Shown here piece by piece: positions 26,682 to 38,325 of a stretch of 64,000 nucleotides of DNA. Positions within the stretch are counted from its first letter, which is position 1. Each line of letters opens with the position of its first letter. A program made the position numbers and the translations under genes. The DNA comes from Kryptolebias marmoratus (taxonomy: Eukaryota; Chordata; Actinopteri; Cyprinodontiformes; Rivulidae), in assembly GCF_001649575.2 (NCBI RefSeq), contig NC_051433.1:20775947-20839946 (forward strand), written 5' to 3'. Under the pieces are notes generated by a model. It did not search any database. It saw nothing but the letters and a program-made list of their open reading frames with translations, and had not been told where the DNA came from.

Positions 26682-29000
26682 CGGGAAGATTTTATTTAGT
26701 AATCAGCCCTGCCCCTGGAGATGACCGGTGCCTTGGGATTTAGAACCCTGTTGCTGTGACAACCAGAAGGTCACCTGACACCAATCACTTCCGACGTCAT
26801 GTTTACCATTTCCAGATGAGCAGAGGGGAGACGAGCGGAAGGACAGAGGGCGCTCAGAGGGAGTGTAGTTTAAACTACGGGGAAACCGAGCCATTCACGG
26901 AAACTATGTGACGTTATCTTATTTAAGATTATTCAAATTTTATGTCGAGGAAGGTCTGGCAGCCCTGTGTGATTTGCATTTAGGAAGTAGGTAACGTGGG
27001 TGTGACAGCACAGACATACGTGCGTGGTCACACTTTCAGGAAGCGCAGGAGCAGCCAGGCCCGTCGCCGTAACCCGCCCACATGGTGCCACCGAGCGCCG
27101 CCCACAGTGCCTGTGAGGTGCAGCGCAGGTATGCTGCAGTTTCATCCCAACCAGTCCGACTGGCCCGGGGATGGGAAGGGCGCCAAATGCCGCACAAGCA
27201 CAGGGCAGTCGGAAAAGATGACCGCTTTCGAAGTTTATTAGCCAAGAACTCGCTTGAACTGACTTAAAATCGTCCCCATAAAAGTGGGTTTTCAAATTAT
27301 CTACTTAACCAGAAATACAAGTTTTACCCATTTAGTTCCTCATGAATAATTAATTTGCTCTGTTATCTTTTATTTCACCGTTTGCTCAAACTCCTTCCTA
27401 AGCGACTCAAAGACGGGCGCGTTTGTTCCTGAGCTGATAACAGAGCGAACCAAGACGCTGTGGTGATAAACAACAAAAACAGGCCCGACTGGCTGCATAA
27501 GATTCCTGACATTCCTTTTAAAAAAAGGACAATGAACATTTGCAGCCCATGGAAAGCAAATAAACACACCAACTCCCTGGTAGCAAAGGCGGTGTCTCTA
27601 CAAGTAACCGTCTTTTTATGTCCCTTAGAAAACGCCACGCAGAAAATATGACACCTCGGATCGTGTTGTACAATTTAAACAGCGGTTAGAGCACGACGTT
27701 CGTAATAGGTTGGGCAACTGAATGCCTGTACAGCCGTGTCACTGGAAAAGTAAGCCTTTTAGGTTTTCTTGTTGCCAAACTTGACTGGTAAAAATAAATA
27801 AATAAAAAAACTCCACCACCATGGAGGTACAACACTAAAAACACGACTATTGTTTGGATATTTTTTATCTAATTTCTCCTTCCCCCTAAAAAGAGGGTGT
27901 TTTTGTTTCGCAGTGACATTTGGTTCAAAGTTTAAACGGAAGTTCAAGTCTAGGGAAAGCTTAGCCCAGACGAATTTATCACTTACGGTCTGCATTCATG
28001 CATGTAGCGAAGAAGTGACAAACAAGAATTGTAGTCACACAAAGTAGGTAAAGATAAAGTTCCTAAAAAAAATTAACAAAACAACACAAAGTCCATTCAA
28101 AGGTACACAATAACCTAGCCACAAGAGTTAACATTTTCATGCCAAATATGGATTCTTTTCTGCTTATCAAAGCTGTTCTAGGTCGGGTTTTCCAGCTGTT
28201 TTCTGTGATAACATTGTTCAAATGTGTGTGGTTCTTTCTTTGACCCTCAAGAGTCTGGGGACGAACGCAATTCAAAGCTTGAAATAAACCCCCCCACCAC
28301 CACCCCCACAAAAACAGACACTTGTGAGGAGTCCACATGTCATGTGCGACGCTTTAGAGCCCCCGAGTGTGACAGAAAGAGCAGTTTTTGTCCGCCGTGA
28401 CTCAGCAAGCAAGTAGGCCACAATCCAGTTCCAGCTGCCCCTTTATCAGCCCATTTACATCAAGAAGAATGGAAATCAACTCCCCCTGAAAAGAAACAAG
28501 TGTGTCTGCGCGCACTCAGAGCCTAAGAAGCCCGCAGGGAAATTAGATTTCTTGTCTAATTTATGAGCTCTGATGCCCAGTCGAGCGCGAGGACATGGGA
28601 GGGACGTCTGCGTTCGCCGACAATCTTCGGCTTGTTTTGGTTAAAAAAAAAAAAAAAAAAGTCTTTTTTTTAAGAAAACAGGCGATTCCCTGCATGTTAA
28701 CCTGATCGACGCGATACATCGCAGTGTCATTTTACGGAGGGGTCCAATGTGTCGGAACGTCAAAGAGAGAAGCCTGAAGCGGGGCTGAAGGTCTGACGCA
28801 TGTTACGAAAGTGATTTTAATGCTGAACGTTGTTTGTAACAAAAGCTGCAGCTGGCTAGATTCACTTCCAGGAGAAAGTGGAAAAAAAAACTCACTTTAA
28901 ACATAAATGTAAGAAGTATATGTTAAGGACATGAATTTAACACCATATGGACAGCAGACAAGCCAAAAAATAAAAAAAGTCCACTTTTTTTTCCCCCAAT

Positions 29001-29017
29001 AGGTAGGTAGGTAGGTA
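29001..29017. repeat. (AGGT)n short tandem repeat
   Basis: Four AGGT units followed by ACATTTATTTATATACAGG. Confidence 0.85.
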
Positions 29018-29934
29018 CATTTATTTATATACAGGTCATCACCATTCCTGCAAAAACACTCAATATCAAATGTTTTAAACTTTCCTAGAGTTTAGGTTAT
29101 TGTGTCCCTCTGATAAACAAGTAGATTATTAGATTATCCAGAGCATGATGTGGGGATAAACTGGTCTTTGGGGATGGTGGTGGCCTTTAAATAAAAAAAA
29201 AAAAAAAACCTGCCAGTGACAAACAACAGACACCTAAAACACTAATCTCAGCCAGACCCAGCTATGTAAACACTGCATTCCTGGACAGACCAGAGACAGG
29301 GGGGAACTATGTGTGTGTCAGAGGAATAGCAGGAGGAAGAAAAAAATTCTGAGTAAATGAGCCATGTGTGCAAATTTGAAGAAAAAAAAAAAAAGGCGTT
29401 TACGTGTAAGCAACAATCCCCAGTTTGTGAGACTTCAAGCTGCAGAGTGTATGTGTGTGTTGGGATGGGACATGTGACAAATGGATTTCCAGCCCACACA
29501 GTCCGGCTGGTTTCATCCAATGCACAACTACAGGTTGGTGAGCCCCGCAGAAGATCTGAAAAAGTTAGGTTATCCAAGGTACAACTCAGAGAGGGTTTGG
29601 ACCAGACTAAATGAAAATAAAAAAAGCATAATTACAAACCTAAAGAGTCTTAGTAAATGTATAATATTGCCACTTTTTTACCTACTAGTATCTGATTAGG
29701 TACATCAATGTCTGTCAACTCTCATTTTGGAAACAGATTTGAGTTACAGATCTCAGTGCAAAATCCGGATGTCAGAAATAAACACCTCTCCGTTTGACAA
29801 TAATCTGAATTTTGACAATATTTTGCAACGCAACTTAAGTTTTTAGTTGTATTCTGTGTTTTCTACTTTAATAACTACAAAGTCAATGCTGTGACACACA
29901 GTAGACCTTTCAAGAACCATCCATAAACTTATCC

Positions 29935-30113
29935 ATTGCTGTTGTTGTTGTTCTTTTGGCTGCTCCCATCTTCAGGGGTTGCCACTGCGAGCAAAACTCG
30001 CATGAAAGATTTGGCAATTGTTTTTACGTCAGATGCCCTTCCTGCCGCAACCTGGGCTCAAACCTGCAGCCTCAGGATTACAAAGACCACCGAGCTACCG
30101 CAGCCGGTTATCC
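29935..30113. repeat. Teleost interspersed repeat (TTCAGGGGTTGCCAC type)
   Basis: The segment contains GGCTGCTCCC, TTCAGGGGTTGCCAC and CAGATGCCCTTCCTGCCGC, blocks I know as one of the commonest fish interspersed repeats. It ends in a B-box-like GGGCTCAAACC and the CCGAGCTACCGCAGCC block. An imperfect 12-bp similarity (ATCCATAAACTTATCC) at both sides, 29920-29935 and 30110-30125, looks like a target-site duplication. The class (SINE or LINE tail) is uncertain. Confidence 0.6.
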
Positions 30114-31815
30114 ATAAACTTATCCGAATAGCAAAACATTCCTGTAAATATACCAAGGACAACAAAAACATTCTAAGTTATTTCTTTAAGGAATACATGA
30201 ATTGGTGAGTAATTCTCTCAAACTGCAGGTAACACCCTACGTTTTGCCACAAAATGTAACAGCTTCCATTCAGCCATTTTAGTCTGCAACATTTCAAAAC
30301 AAATTTAACAAACCGTGCCTTGAATTTAAGCGTTTCTCTGACCGATAACCAACATGTGCTGCTGCATCCATGACAATGACAAACAAAAGCCTTAAGAAGA
30401 TGACCAATGTGATTCCACATTGTGAGATAAACTGTTGGTGTTATTAATCCACAGTGGAAGGAGAGGGCACAAATGCTAAATAAAAGCAAATCACAAGAGA
30501 AAAGTCTGAAACATGAGCTCCATCGAGCTGCATTATTAAATGGGAAGGATTCCAACTATTCTGGAAAATGCAATGGCGTGATTATGTAACAACTGTGACA
30601 GGAGGAACTGTGACGGGATAGGGGGGTCATGTTTAGCAACTCTGCTGTCAGCACCGCAGGTTTTTAGAAGAGTGTGGAAGTCTGTTCTGTTATATTGGGA
30701 ATTATAAGCAAGTAAAGAACTGCATTCCAGGTAAGTTCAGGTTGTATCAAAATGCTGCACAGACTCATTTTATACCCACTGTTTAAAAGGCAGAGACTAC
30801 TTTGAAAACTCCTTTTAAAAAAGGGGGATTTATCTTCGTGCCTAAGTGAGGCATGCGTGGAGGAGTTTAAAATAAGAGAAAAGTCAGGGTGCAGATGTAT
30901 ACTCTCATCTCCCCAAATAAAGAGGATTATCCTAACTGAGCAAAAAGTCCAGGTGTGAACATTTACATATAAAGTGCCATAATTTCAGCTTTAAGCTTAA
31001 TTCAAAATGCTATCACCAGGCACATATACGTTTATGAAATATGAAGTGAAATCGTTGCATTAATGCCATACAGAGAGAAAATGTGCATTAAAAAAAATAA
31101 AGAGATTTAGCTGTTGACACTGATGTGAAGCATAGGTGATAATGTTAAAGACAGACTCGCAACTCACTTTCCAACACTAACAGTAGAAAGAGAAGGAAAA
31201 AAAAAAAGGACAACCTCTTAATTAAGACTCAATCTTTTTCCTGTCTTTGCTAATTAGCCTCTGCTTGTCTAATTAAGATGCCATCATTAAGCTGGTGCGT
31301 TTCATTCACTGTCCTGTCCTGCAAAGCAAAGTCAGGACAAAGTTTTTCTACCGGAGCTCTCAAGTAGTTCCGAGACTGACCTTTACGAGCTTGTATTATA
31401 ACATAAAGGCCATTATAAGACACATACACACACAGAGGAACATACAGCGTAACTTTGTGCTGCCATGACGTGAAGGAACACCAAAACAATCAAAGCAGCC
31501 AGACTGTCCCAGAGCTGAACTCTTCTTTTCAAGGTTGAGTGGAGCCACACAGGCTTTAATCAGCTGCTATTTGAAATATTTTGTATAATCACAAACACTA
31601 AGGATCATATTGAGTTCTGCCTCGGCTAACATGACGCAAGAGGAGTGTTTCCTCACAGAAAATAAAACTTCAGTCCCATTACAGAAACGTTAACTGCCTC
31701 ATGGAACCATTAGGAGTTCATAATGGTTTCATGGTGCCTTTATTTTCAGTTCTGCTTATAGAAACTAATGAGGGCAGCCTGTGTTCAGAAATCACTGAAC
31801 CATTATCAGCTGTCC

Positions 31816-31920
31816 AGAGGTGTACCCCACCTCACGCACAGTGATCACTGGTGATAGGCACCAGTTCCTCGTGATGGAAAAGCAGGTAAAAAAAAAGAAA
31901 TTGATGGTGGATGGATGGAC
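31816..31920 (+). repeat. Teleost interspersed repeat fragment (GTACCCC..GATAGGC..GGATGGATGG)
   Basis: GTGTACCCCACCTCACGC, GTGATAGGCACCAG and the terminal GGTGGATGGATGGA tail match the remembered consensus of a very common teleost repeat. It is diverged, about 100 bp long, and non-coding. Confidence 0.6.
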
Positions 31921-33664
31921 AGACCGCTATCAGGTATAAAAATCAGTAGCTTCGAGATCTTGTGGTAAAGAAAACAGCGCTGTTGCTAAATAACAGAACA
32001 AGGCTGACCCACCTGTTCCACACGCTCAGTCTCCTTTCCTGTTTTTTTTTTTTTTCCAAACCCTCACACCTCCTCTCAGCAGCAGTTCTCGCCGCTTTGA
32101 CACACCCTGCAATCCATAACTGCAGTGGAATGACCAGTTTGAGCCTTGGTTTCAGTCGAAGAGTTCGGCACAGCGCTCCTTATGAAAGCAGGGGGTGGAA
32201 CGTGTTGGCCCTTAAGACGAACTGACAGTTCCCATATTCAGGCAATGGTTAGAATGAAGAAAGTAAACTTTTTAGGCTGAAAGTCAAAACGACAGAGGAC
32301 TCGGGGGTTTTATAGGTGCTACCTGACATGGACAAACAGACTTGTTTTTAAAATCCTCTTATTCGGGGGTTGGACCGTTCTCCAAACCTTTGTTTTGCCT
32401 GTATGTGTATGTGAATGTGTGAGAAACAGCTTCCCAAAGACATCACTTTAATGGGCTTTGTGTAAACAGACCCCTCGGCCTTAGGCAGAATCTATTTAAA
32501 GGTATTGAAAAGGAGGAAGCAGACGGGGGGGGGGGGGCTTTTACATTTTACAGAGGAGCCTGAGAGATAAATTTTCTGGGTGCAACCACAGCTAACACAA
32601 TGCCAAGCTGACCATAACCTTTCATGGAATCGAGCTACAGGTCAACTCAGTGTCTGTTTTACAGCCTTGTATTTCAAGGGGTTAAGTGTTTAGCAAAGCT
32701 TCTCTGTCCAGAGGTAAAGTCTCTGCTGATGAAAAAGCAAAACAAAGAAAGAAAACTTCAAGCTTTTCAAGAGACAAGCAGCATTTTTGTGGGGATGCAT
32801 CAGCTACAGAGGCTATAGTCTCAGTCATATTAATAATACCCACAGTCACTACCAATCTCGTCAGTTTTGCCTCCTTCTCATGCCTACTGGAGGCACAACC
32901 ACATCTCATCTGAGTTTAACAGCAGCCGAGCTGACAGAAGGACTTGGACACGTCAGCCCGTTTAGCTTGTAAACATTGGGGGAACGATTCTTGCACATAT
33001 ACACACACACGCGGCATTACCTTCTGTAGGCACGCTGATGGGATTTTTCCCAAAACTTTTATACAAAACAAAGGCTAGAGTTGGAGTTACTGTAGCTCGA
33101 TGGGCTAATGTTAAGGAAGTCTGTCCCAGACTCACAGATCAGTCATTCAAATACCAAAACTACAGCAGTCTGTTTAAAAAAAATAAAATGAGAATTATGA
33201 TTATGAAAGAGATTCTGAGAAGAAAGATTTATGCACAAACCAAACGAAGCAACGTTAGAGACACAGAACAACTCCTGATGGACTCAACTGAAAAACGGGA
33301 GGAATTGTTTAAGAACAGTCAGCAGAACGTGAACATTATCTGGTTGAAAAAAAAAAAATACTAAAAATGTAAACCGTCTCAAGCTAAAGTGACAGGGTCA
33401 AAACACTTGGTATAGCCTTTACTCTAATTTCTTCTAAAGTTTTGAGTTCGAGTTGTTTCAGGCTTTGTCCACCCAAAGAAAAAACAAAAATTGGTCTTTG
33501 TCATTTCTAAAAATATCCTTATGAACACAGCAGCGCTTCTAGAAATATTTTCTTCCACACGGAAACACAGGAAGCAACCCAAAATGTTGTAGCAGCTATA
33601 CCAGGCCCGTATGCGGCGCAGTAACGCTGCCACGAAAACAAACCTAACACAGGAAACGGATGCC

Positions 33665-33702
33665 CTTCGGCCTATTAGCTTAGACTAGCTAATAGGCCGA
33701 AG
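33665..33702. repeat. Perfect 16-bp stem hairpin
   Basis: CTTCGGCCTATTAGCT (33665-33680) is the exact reverse complement of 33687-33702, with a 6-nt loop TAGACT. It is immediately followed by a second hairpin. Confidence 0.85.
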
Positions 33703-33705
33703 CTG

Positions 33706-33745
33706 ATGATGTCCTAGCTTAGGCTAGCTTAGGCTAGGACATCAT
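33706..33745. repeat. Second adjacent hairpin with 10-bp direct repeats in the loop
   Basis: ATGATGTCCTAGC (33706-33718) is the exact reverse complement of 33733-33745. The 14-nt loop is itself made of the repeating motif CTAGCTTAGG, which recurs at 10-bp spacing. It lies 3 bp from the previous hairpin. Confidence 0.85.
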
Positions 33746-34429
33746 TGTTTTCAAAAGGCTGTGTTTTGTCTGTCCACACAAAAACGCAGGGGGAATTGTT
33801 TCAAGATTTTTTTTTCACTTTGGAAAAAAAATACCATTTCAGGCTCTTAAAACACCTTGTGCGTGTGAACGCAAAGGCTGAGGCAATAAAAAATAAATTT
33901 AAAAAAATCATTTTAAGAGAGTCCACAAACTTTCTTGTATAGCCTTTACTTTAATCATTAGCTTGACTCTCCAACGAAACCATCACACCGATTCTCCAAA
34001 CTGGGTTTGCTCTAAACGCGATACTGACTGCTCACAGGTACGTCACCCAATCCTACCATTTAATAATGTTTTAATAATCATAAATCTTTTCAGCGTATCT
34101 TGGCTAAACTCCTTTAAAAAATAAAATAATAAAAACAGTACCCGAGGAGAGATGCTGAGAGCAGCCTTTGAAGGGAAACACCTCGCTGCCTCCCCCGCCC
34201 TACTAAACTCACCACTGTAAATTAGCCGGCCTTTCTCCGCCTCTGACAGAGTGTGTAACTGCAAGTGCCAAGTGTGACCAATTCCCATTCACACTCGATA
34301 TAACAGCCTCCACTCAAGCTAATTAGTGAGAGAAAGATGATTCTTCTGTAAACACGCGGGGAGACTGCACACAAGAGCACGCAAGCCTCCTGCTGCATTA
34401 GTGAGGCAGCGTTTCATGGCCTATTAAGT

Positions 34430-34980
34430 CGGTAACGCGTGTCCCTCCAACGCACTTAAACGCAGGACTTAATCTCAAAGAAGGCAGGATGCTCGCCGTG
34501 AACTGTGCGCACACTGCCACATATGTAAACACACACCCTGAAAATTAAAGCCGGAGATTTTTCCCAAAGCCGGCGATGAGGAAGGATGTAAAGTCGCCCC
34601 GCTGCTGTCAGAGAATACAAAGGTGGAGGAACGGTCGGGGTCGGAGCCGTGCCCGACTTCCTGCTGAGAGAGGGAGAGAGGAAATAAACACTTTCATCCG
34701 AGATCCCTGCCAGAATCGCTCGCTCGCGTCGCTGTAAATCTTAACGTGCTAGCAACCCGTGCCGCCACTGCGAAAGAAAAAGGCCAGCGAGTCGTCACAC
34801 CCGGCTCCGATACGGTCCAGCAACGAGGAGAGCGAGCTGCGGCACGACCACGGTCAGAGGGAAAGGTGGCTGCTTCGACGCAAAGGGGATTCACGTCGTT
34901 GCCGTCGGGGGTCGGAGAGCGACCTCGCACGTCGCGACTATTTTGGTGAAGTGGCTCGCAAAGCATAGCTACCGCCTGGG
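34430..34980. promoter_or_regulatory. Dense CpG island inside MAGI intron 1
   Basis: By hand count the 300 bp from 34681 to 34980 contain about 34 CpG dinucleotides, denser than most of the MAGI exon 1 island; the CpG-rich character starts near 34430. Open frames on both strands cross it only because stop codons are rare in GC-rich sequence, and none of the translations is a family I recognise. It could be an alternative first exon or promoter of the MAGI gene, a promoter of an intronic non-coding transcript, or an enhancer-type orphan CpG island. No donor site clearly tied to it was found. Confidence 0.6.
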
Positions 34981-35568
34981 GAAACGGGTGAACTCTGGCC
35001 TTTGTTCACCATGGCCAGAAAACAAACAAATTCATATGCAGGCGTTTGCATTATAATCCCCCCGAAGACCATTATAACAAGCTTACAGAATTTACCCATT
35101 TACTGACACACACACTTAACCCAGTTATAATCTGTAATCTAAATATAAACTTAAAAACGTAAAAAAAATAAATAAATCACACACATTAATTAGACTGACA
35201 GTTTTAAGGTCAAGTCATTATGTCACAATGTGACTGTTTGTGAGTAAAACTGTAATAAATTGCAGTGGGATGGACCATGTAGTGATATATGAACTCTGCA
35301 AAGTGAACTGCTTTTGGACAGGGTTAAATCTGATCAGTTATACAGATCAGGAGCAAGGTGGCATCTGAATTAATTATAAAGAAAAAAAAAACATGTGGCT
35401 GATTACTTATGCCGCTGAAAGGCAAACAATAATGTTTTTGCCCGTTTGCCCGTTGCATTTCAGTGAAACTCCAATTCAAGGCGGCCGTCGCAGCAAATCA
35501 TAATTAGCCAACGCATAAATGGCTATAACACGGTCCATTTCGCCGATGTCCAGATCGAATTTGACTTG

Positions 35569-35600
35569 GTAGTAGCTGAGAGTCATTCACAACACACGCC
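35569..35600. repeat. Short fragment of the 306-bp-period repeat family
   Basis: GTAGTAGCTGAGAGTCATTC followed by ACAACACACGC matches, in reverse complement, the GTTGTGGATGACTCTCAGCT-type block of the copy at 61.9 kb. Too short to classify alone. Confidence 0.4.
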
Positions 35601-35875
35601 GAGTGTGTCACCTCGTGATAGTGCGCATTTTTAAGGTCTGACCAAAGCAACCACAACTCCGTCGTTTCTCAACATAACATGATCTTAGCTTAGCATTCTT
35701 TCAAGGACTGCTAGGCCTTTAATTCACACTAAAGTGATCAGCTTGTGGCTCCGGGGGGGGTTGTGCTCTTTTTTTTTTTTTTCCAACGATACTCCACACA
35801 GATACTACAATGTCTGCAAAAGCAACTGTGATGAGGCTCTTATCAGCTCCAACTACAGAAGCTCCAGTGTGTGCC

Positions 35876-35901
35876 CACACACACACACACACACACACAC
35901 A
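35876..35901. repeat. (CA)n microsatellite
   Basis: About 13 CA units; it lies 100 bp after a T-rich tract at 35769-35782. Confidence 0.95.
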
Positions 35902-36767
35902 AGTCGAAAGGCCTCGGCAAAACACCGTTATTAAGCACGTGTCTTTAAGTGGCTGGTGGTGAACGGCAGCAAAGGCTTCTGTGAGCCAAGACACAACAGC
36001 AGCGCCTCCTTCCCCCCCCCTCGTTTCTCACTTGATTAAAGTGAGGAGAAACGGCACGAGCGCCGCGTGAAATTAGGTCACTCTGATTTTACAGATGGTC
36101 CTTGTTGCCGAGCATATTTTTCCAATTAAGGTTGATTAGGGAGGGGAAATTCCCAGACAGCATGAATTATTAAAAACTTGAAAATGGAATCTCATCATGT
36201 GACGCCGCAAACGGCTGCGGCACACAACTTTCCCAGATGGGTCCTTGGAAAAGAAAAATAAATAAATAAAATTTTAAAACTAAAAGTGAACAGGGAGCTC
36301 TGAGACATGGGACAAGCCCCAAACTGGGGACAGGGTTTCCTACTATTGTTACACACGATAGGGGGAAATGTGAGGGAGGGGCGAGTCCATCGAGTCTGGG
36401 TGACTTTTTTTATACCGCCAACTCTAAAAAAAAATAAATAAATAAACACCAACAGGAAACTTTGTGTTTATGTGCTGGACTTACAAAATACGAAACTCAT
36501 TCAGAAAAACAGAATGAAAAAAAGAAACAGATATCCACCACTAACTACTGTGTTCCTCTTAGATAAACACTGTTGCACAACACCTCTGGACTGATTTATG
36601 AGAGAGTAACAAAAAAAAAAAAGATGCCAAGAAAAACTGGATTAAACCAGCTAACTTCAGGTTTAAGCCAGAGTTCTCGGTGTCACAGAGGTGGTTCACG
36701 TCATCTGGAACTGCACTGCAACTTCTATTAGATATGTGGGGTTAGAAGAGAAAACGATGGAAACTCA

Positions 36768-37232
36768 GCTACTACCACACCAAATTTGAGCTCAATATCT
36801 GCAAAAGTGACTGAGGTACGGCCCTTTTCATGTTTGGTGAAGTCGATTAGCTACGGAGGCCATCTTGAATCGAGTCGACTTCAAAAGTTAATCATTTGTA
36901 GATGCAGCTCAAGTGAGCACTCTCTGAGAGTTTCACTCAAATCCGCCTGGTGGTTCGCGAGATATTTCGCTAACAGACAAACAGGGTCGGCTCCAATAGT
37001 TAACAACAGAGTTTTAAACAAAGCTCTTGTGCGACCCGTCAGTGCTTGACGTACATGTTGGGGATGACTCTCGAAAACCACCACACCAAATTTTAGCTCG
37101 ATATCTGTAAAACTGACCGAGTCAGAGCTATTTTAGTATTTGCTAAAGCCGATTAGCTATGGAGGCCATCTTGAATTGGGTTGACTCCAGTAGATGTTCA
37201 TGAGATATGCACACAATGACATTACCACCTGC
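36768..37232. repeat. Interspersed repeat in about 1.5 tandem units, 306-bp period
   Basis: CCACACCAAATTTGAGCTC at 36775 recurs as CCACACCAAATTTTAGCTC at 37081. After each comes a similar run: AATATCTG/GATATCTG, AAGTCGATTAGCTA/AAGCCGATTAGCTA, and GAGGCCATCTTGAATC/GAGGCCATCTTGAATT. The second unit is cut off near 37232. Relatives occur at 61640-61961 and as a short piece near 35569. The long plus-strand frame here is a by-product of the repeat. Confidence 0.75.
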
Positions 37233-38224
37233 CTTTCATAGTATTGGGTAATAGTAACAGAAACTTTTGGTCCAGTTAAATTAATACAGAACAAACTTAA
37301 AGAGCCATCTGCCCCGAACACTGGCTTTAAGTACAACTCGTACTTCCTCCTTTCCGCGAGTGTTCAACACCACCTGGCCTGGAGATGAAAAGACGAAGCT
37401 CCACCTGCTTTGCGTACCACTAAAACACAGACCAGTTTAAGGAAAGAAAATTTTTTTAAAAATGCACTCATTTCCGAGCAGCGATGGCAGTCAAAGCCAG
37501 TGTGCCTGAATGATAAAACAATGATAAGTTTATTAGTGTAGGCATTCGCACAGTCAGCAGGTTTCCCAGCTTTCCCTCCCAGTTCTGGCTGTGGCAACCG
37601 TGTTTATGTCTGCGCTGCAACTTCAAATCTTGCCACTCTGCTGTTGAACACCACACTGATCTTTTTGTGAGAAGTATTTTAGTTTTATGTTTTTTTTTGT
37701 CGTCTATTAAGCCGAACTGATCATCAAACATTGCGATTTCAAGCTTGAAGCCCTGCAATTCGCTGATCGTATACGGTGCAGCAGTGAGCTTGAACGGGTC
37801 CCCACGCTCAGCCGTGCGCGGGGACGTATAGACCGAGTTATTGACAATCGCCCCTCACTAGTCATGACTGTCAGCGTCTATTATTCTTTGTTTTTCAACG
37901 AGTCCCCCTAATAAATGTCCGTCCCCTGGCAGTCACTTTGACGTGACGGATGATGAAAAGGCGCTGGCGAAAGCAACAAATTCACGCTGGGGCTTTCAGA
38001 TTCTGGACTAATTTTACTGCCACGCTGTGAGGAGATTACAGGGACACTTGTTTTAAAGTGTCAAGATTAACTGCCGGCGTGACAGCGGGGATCTGACACA
38101 GCAGCAGTTCAAAAAAAAAGGCTCATTGAATTTGACGAACAAATCTCCCCAGAGAAGCTCCGCCCACTTTAAGTGGGAGCAGGGCCTAATTAGCAATAAG
38201 TGAAAACACCTGTGTTACAGAGCC

Positions 38225-38325
38225 TTAAAGCGACAGCTCAGATCTTCGGAAGCGAGGTTTTATGGAAAGGTTACGAACAATTAATATCCGGCTTGTTGTA
38301 AACAGCGCTTTGAATGACCTGTTGT
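38225..38325. mobile_element. Fold-back element, single-arm fragment
   Basis: TTAAAGCGACAGCTCAGATC, then TATGGAAAGGTTACGAACAA, TTAATATCC and GCTTTGAATGACCT follow the arm of the fold-back family in order. No second arm was found nearby. Confidence 0.55.

Larger units (their letters stand above)
26007..29934. other. No gene seen: intronic DNA
   Basis: Holds a TG array, a perfect 14-bp palindrome GTAGTTTAAACTAC at 26865-26878, a GC-rich patch at 27030-27220 with no recognised product, and a non-repetitive stretch at 28420-28620 that may be a conserved element. Confidence 0.55.
30126..34429. other. No gene seen apart from listed repeats and hairpins
   Basis: Mostly unique intron sequence. A G13 tract lies at 32525-32537 and a CA-rich stretch near 33000. 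The plus-strand frame at 33038-33364 is lysine-rich and not coding-like. Confidence 0.5.

Noticed and set aside
34694..34968. Arginine-rich frames on both strands of the intronic CpG island
   Set aside because: Open because stop codons are rare in CpG-rich DNA; neither translation resembles a known N-terminus and no matching splice donor was found.
36786..37084. Plus- and minus-strand frames of 67-87 codons
   Set aside because: They arise within the 306-bp-period dispersed repeat.
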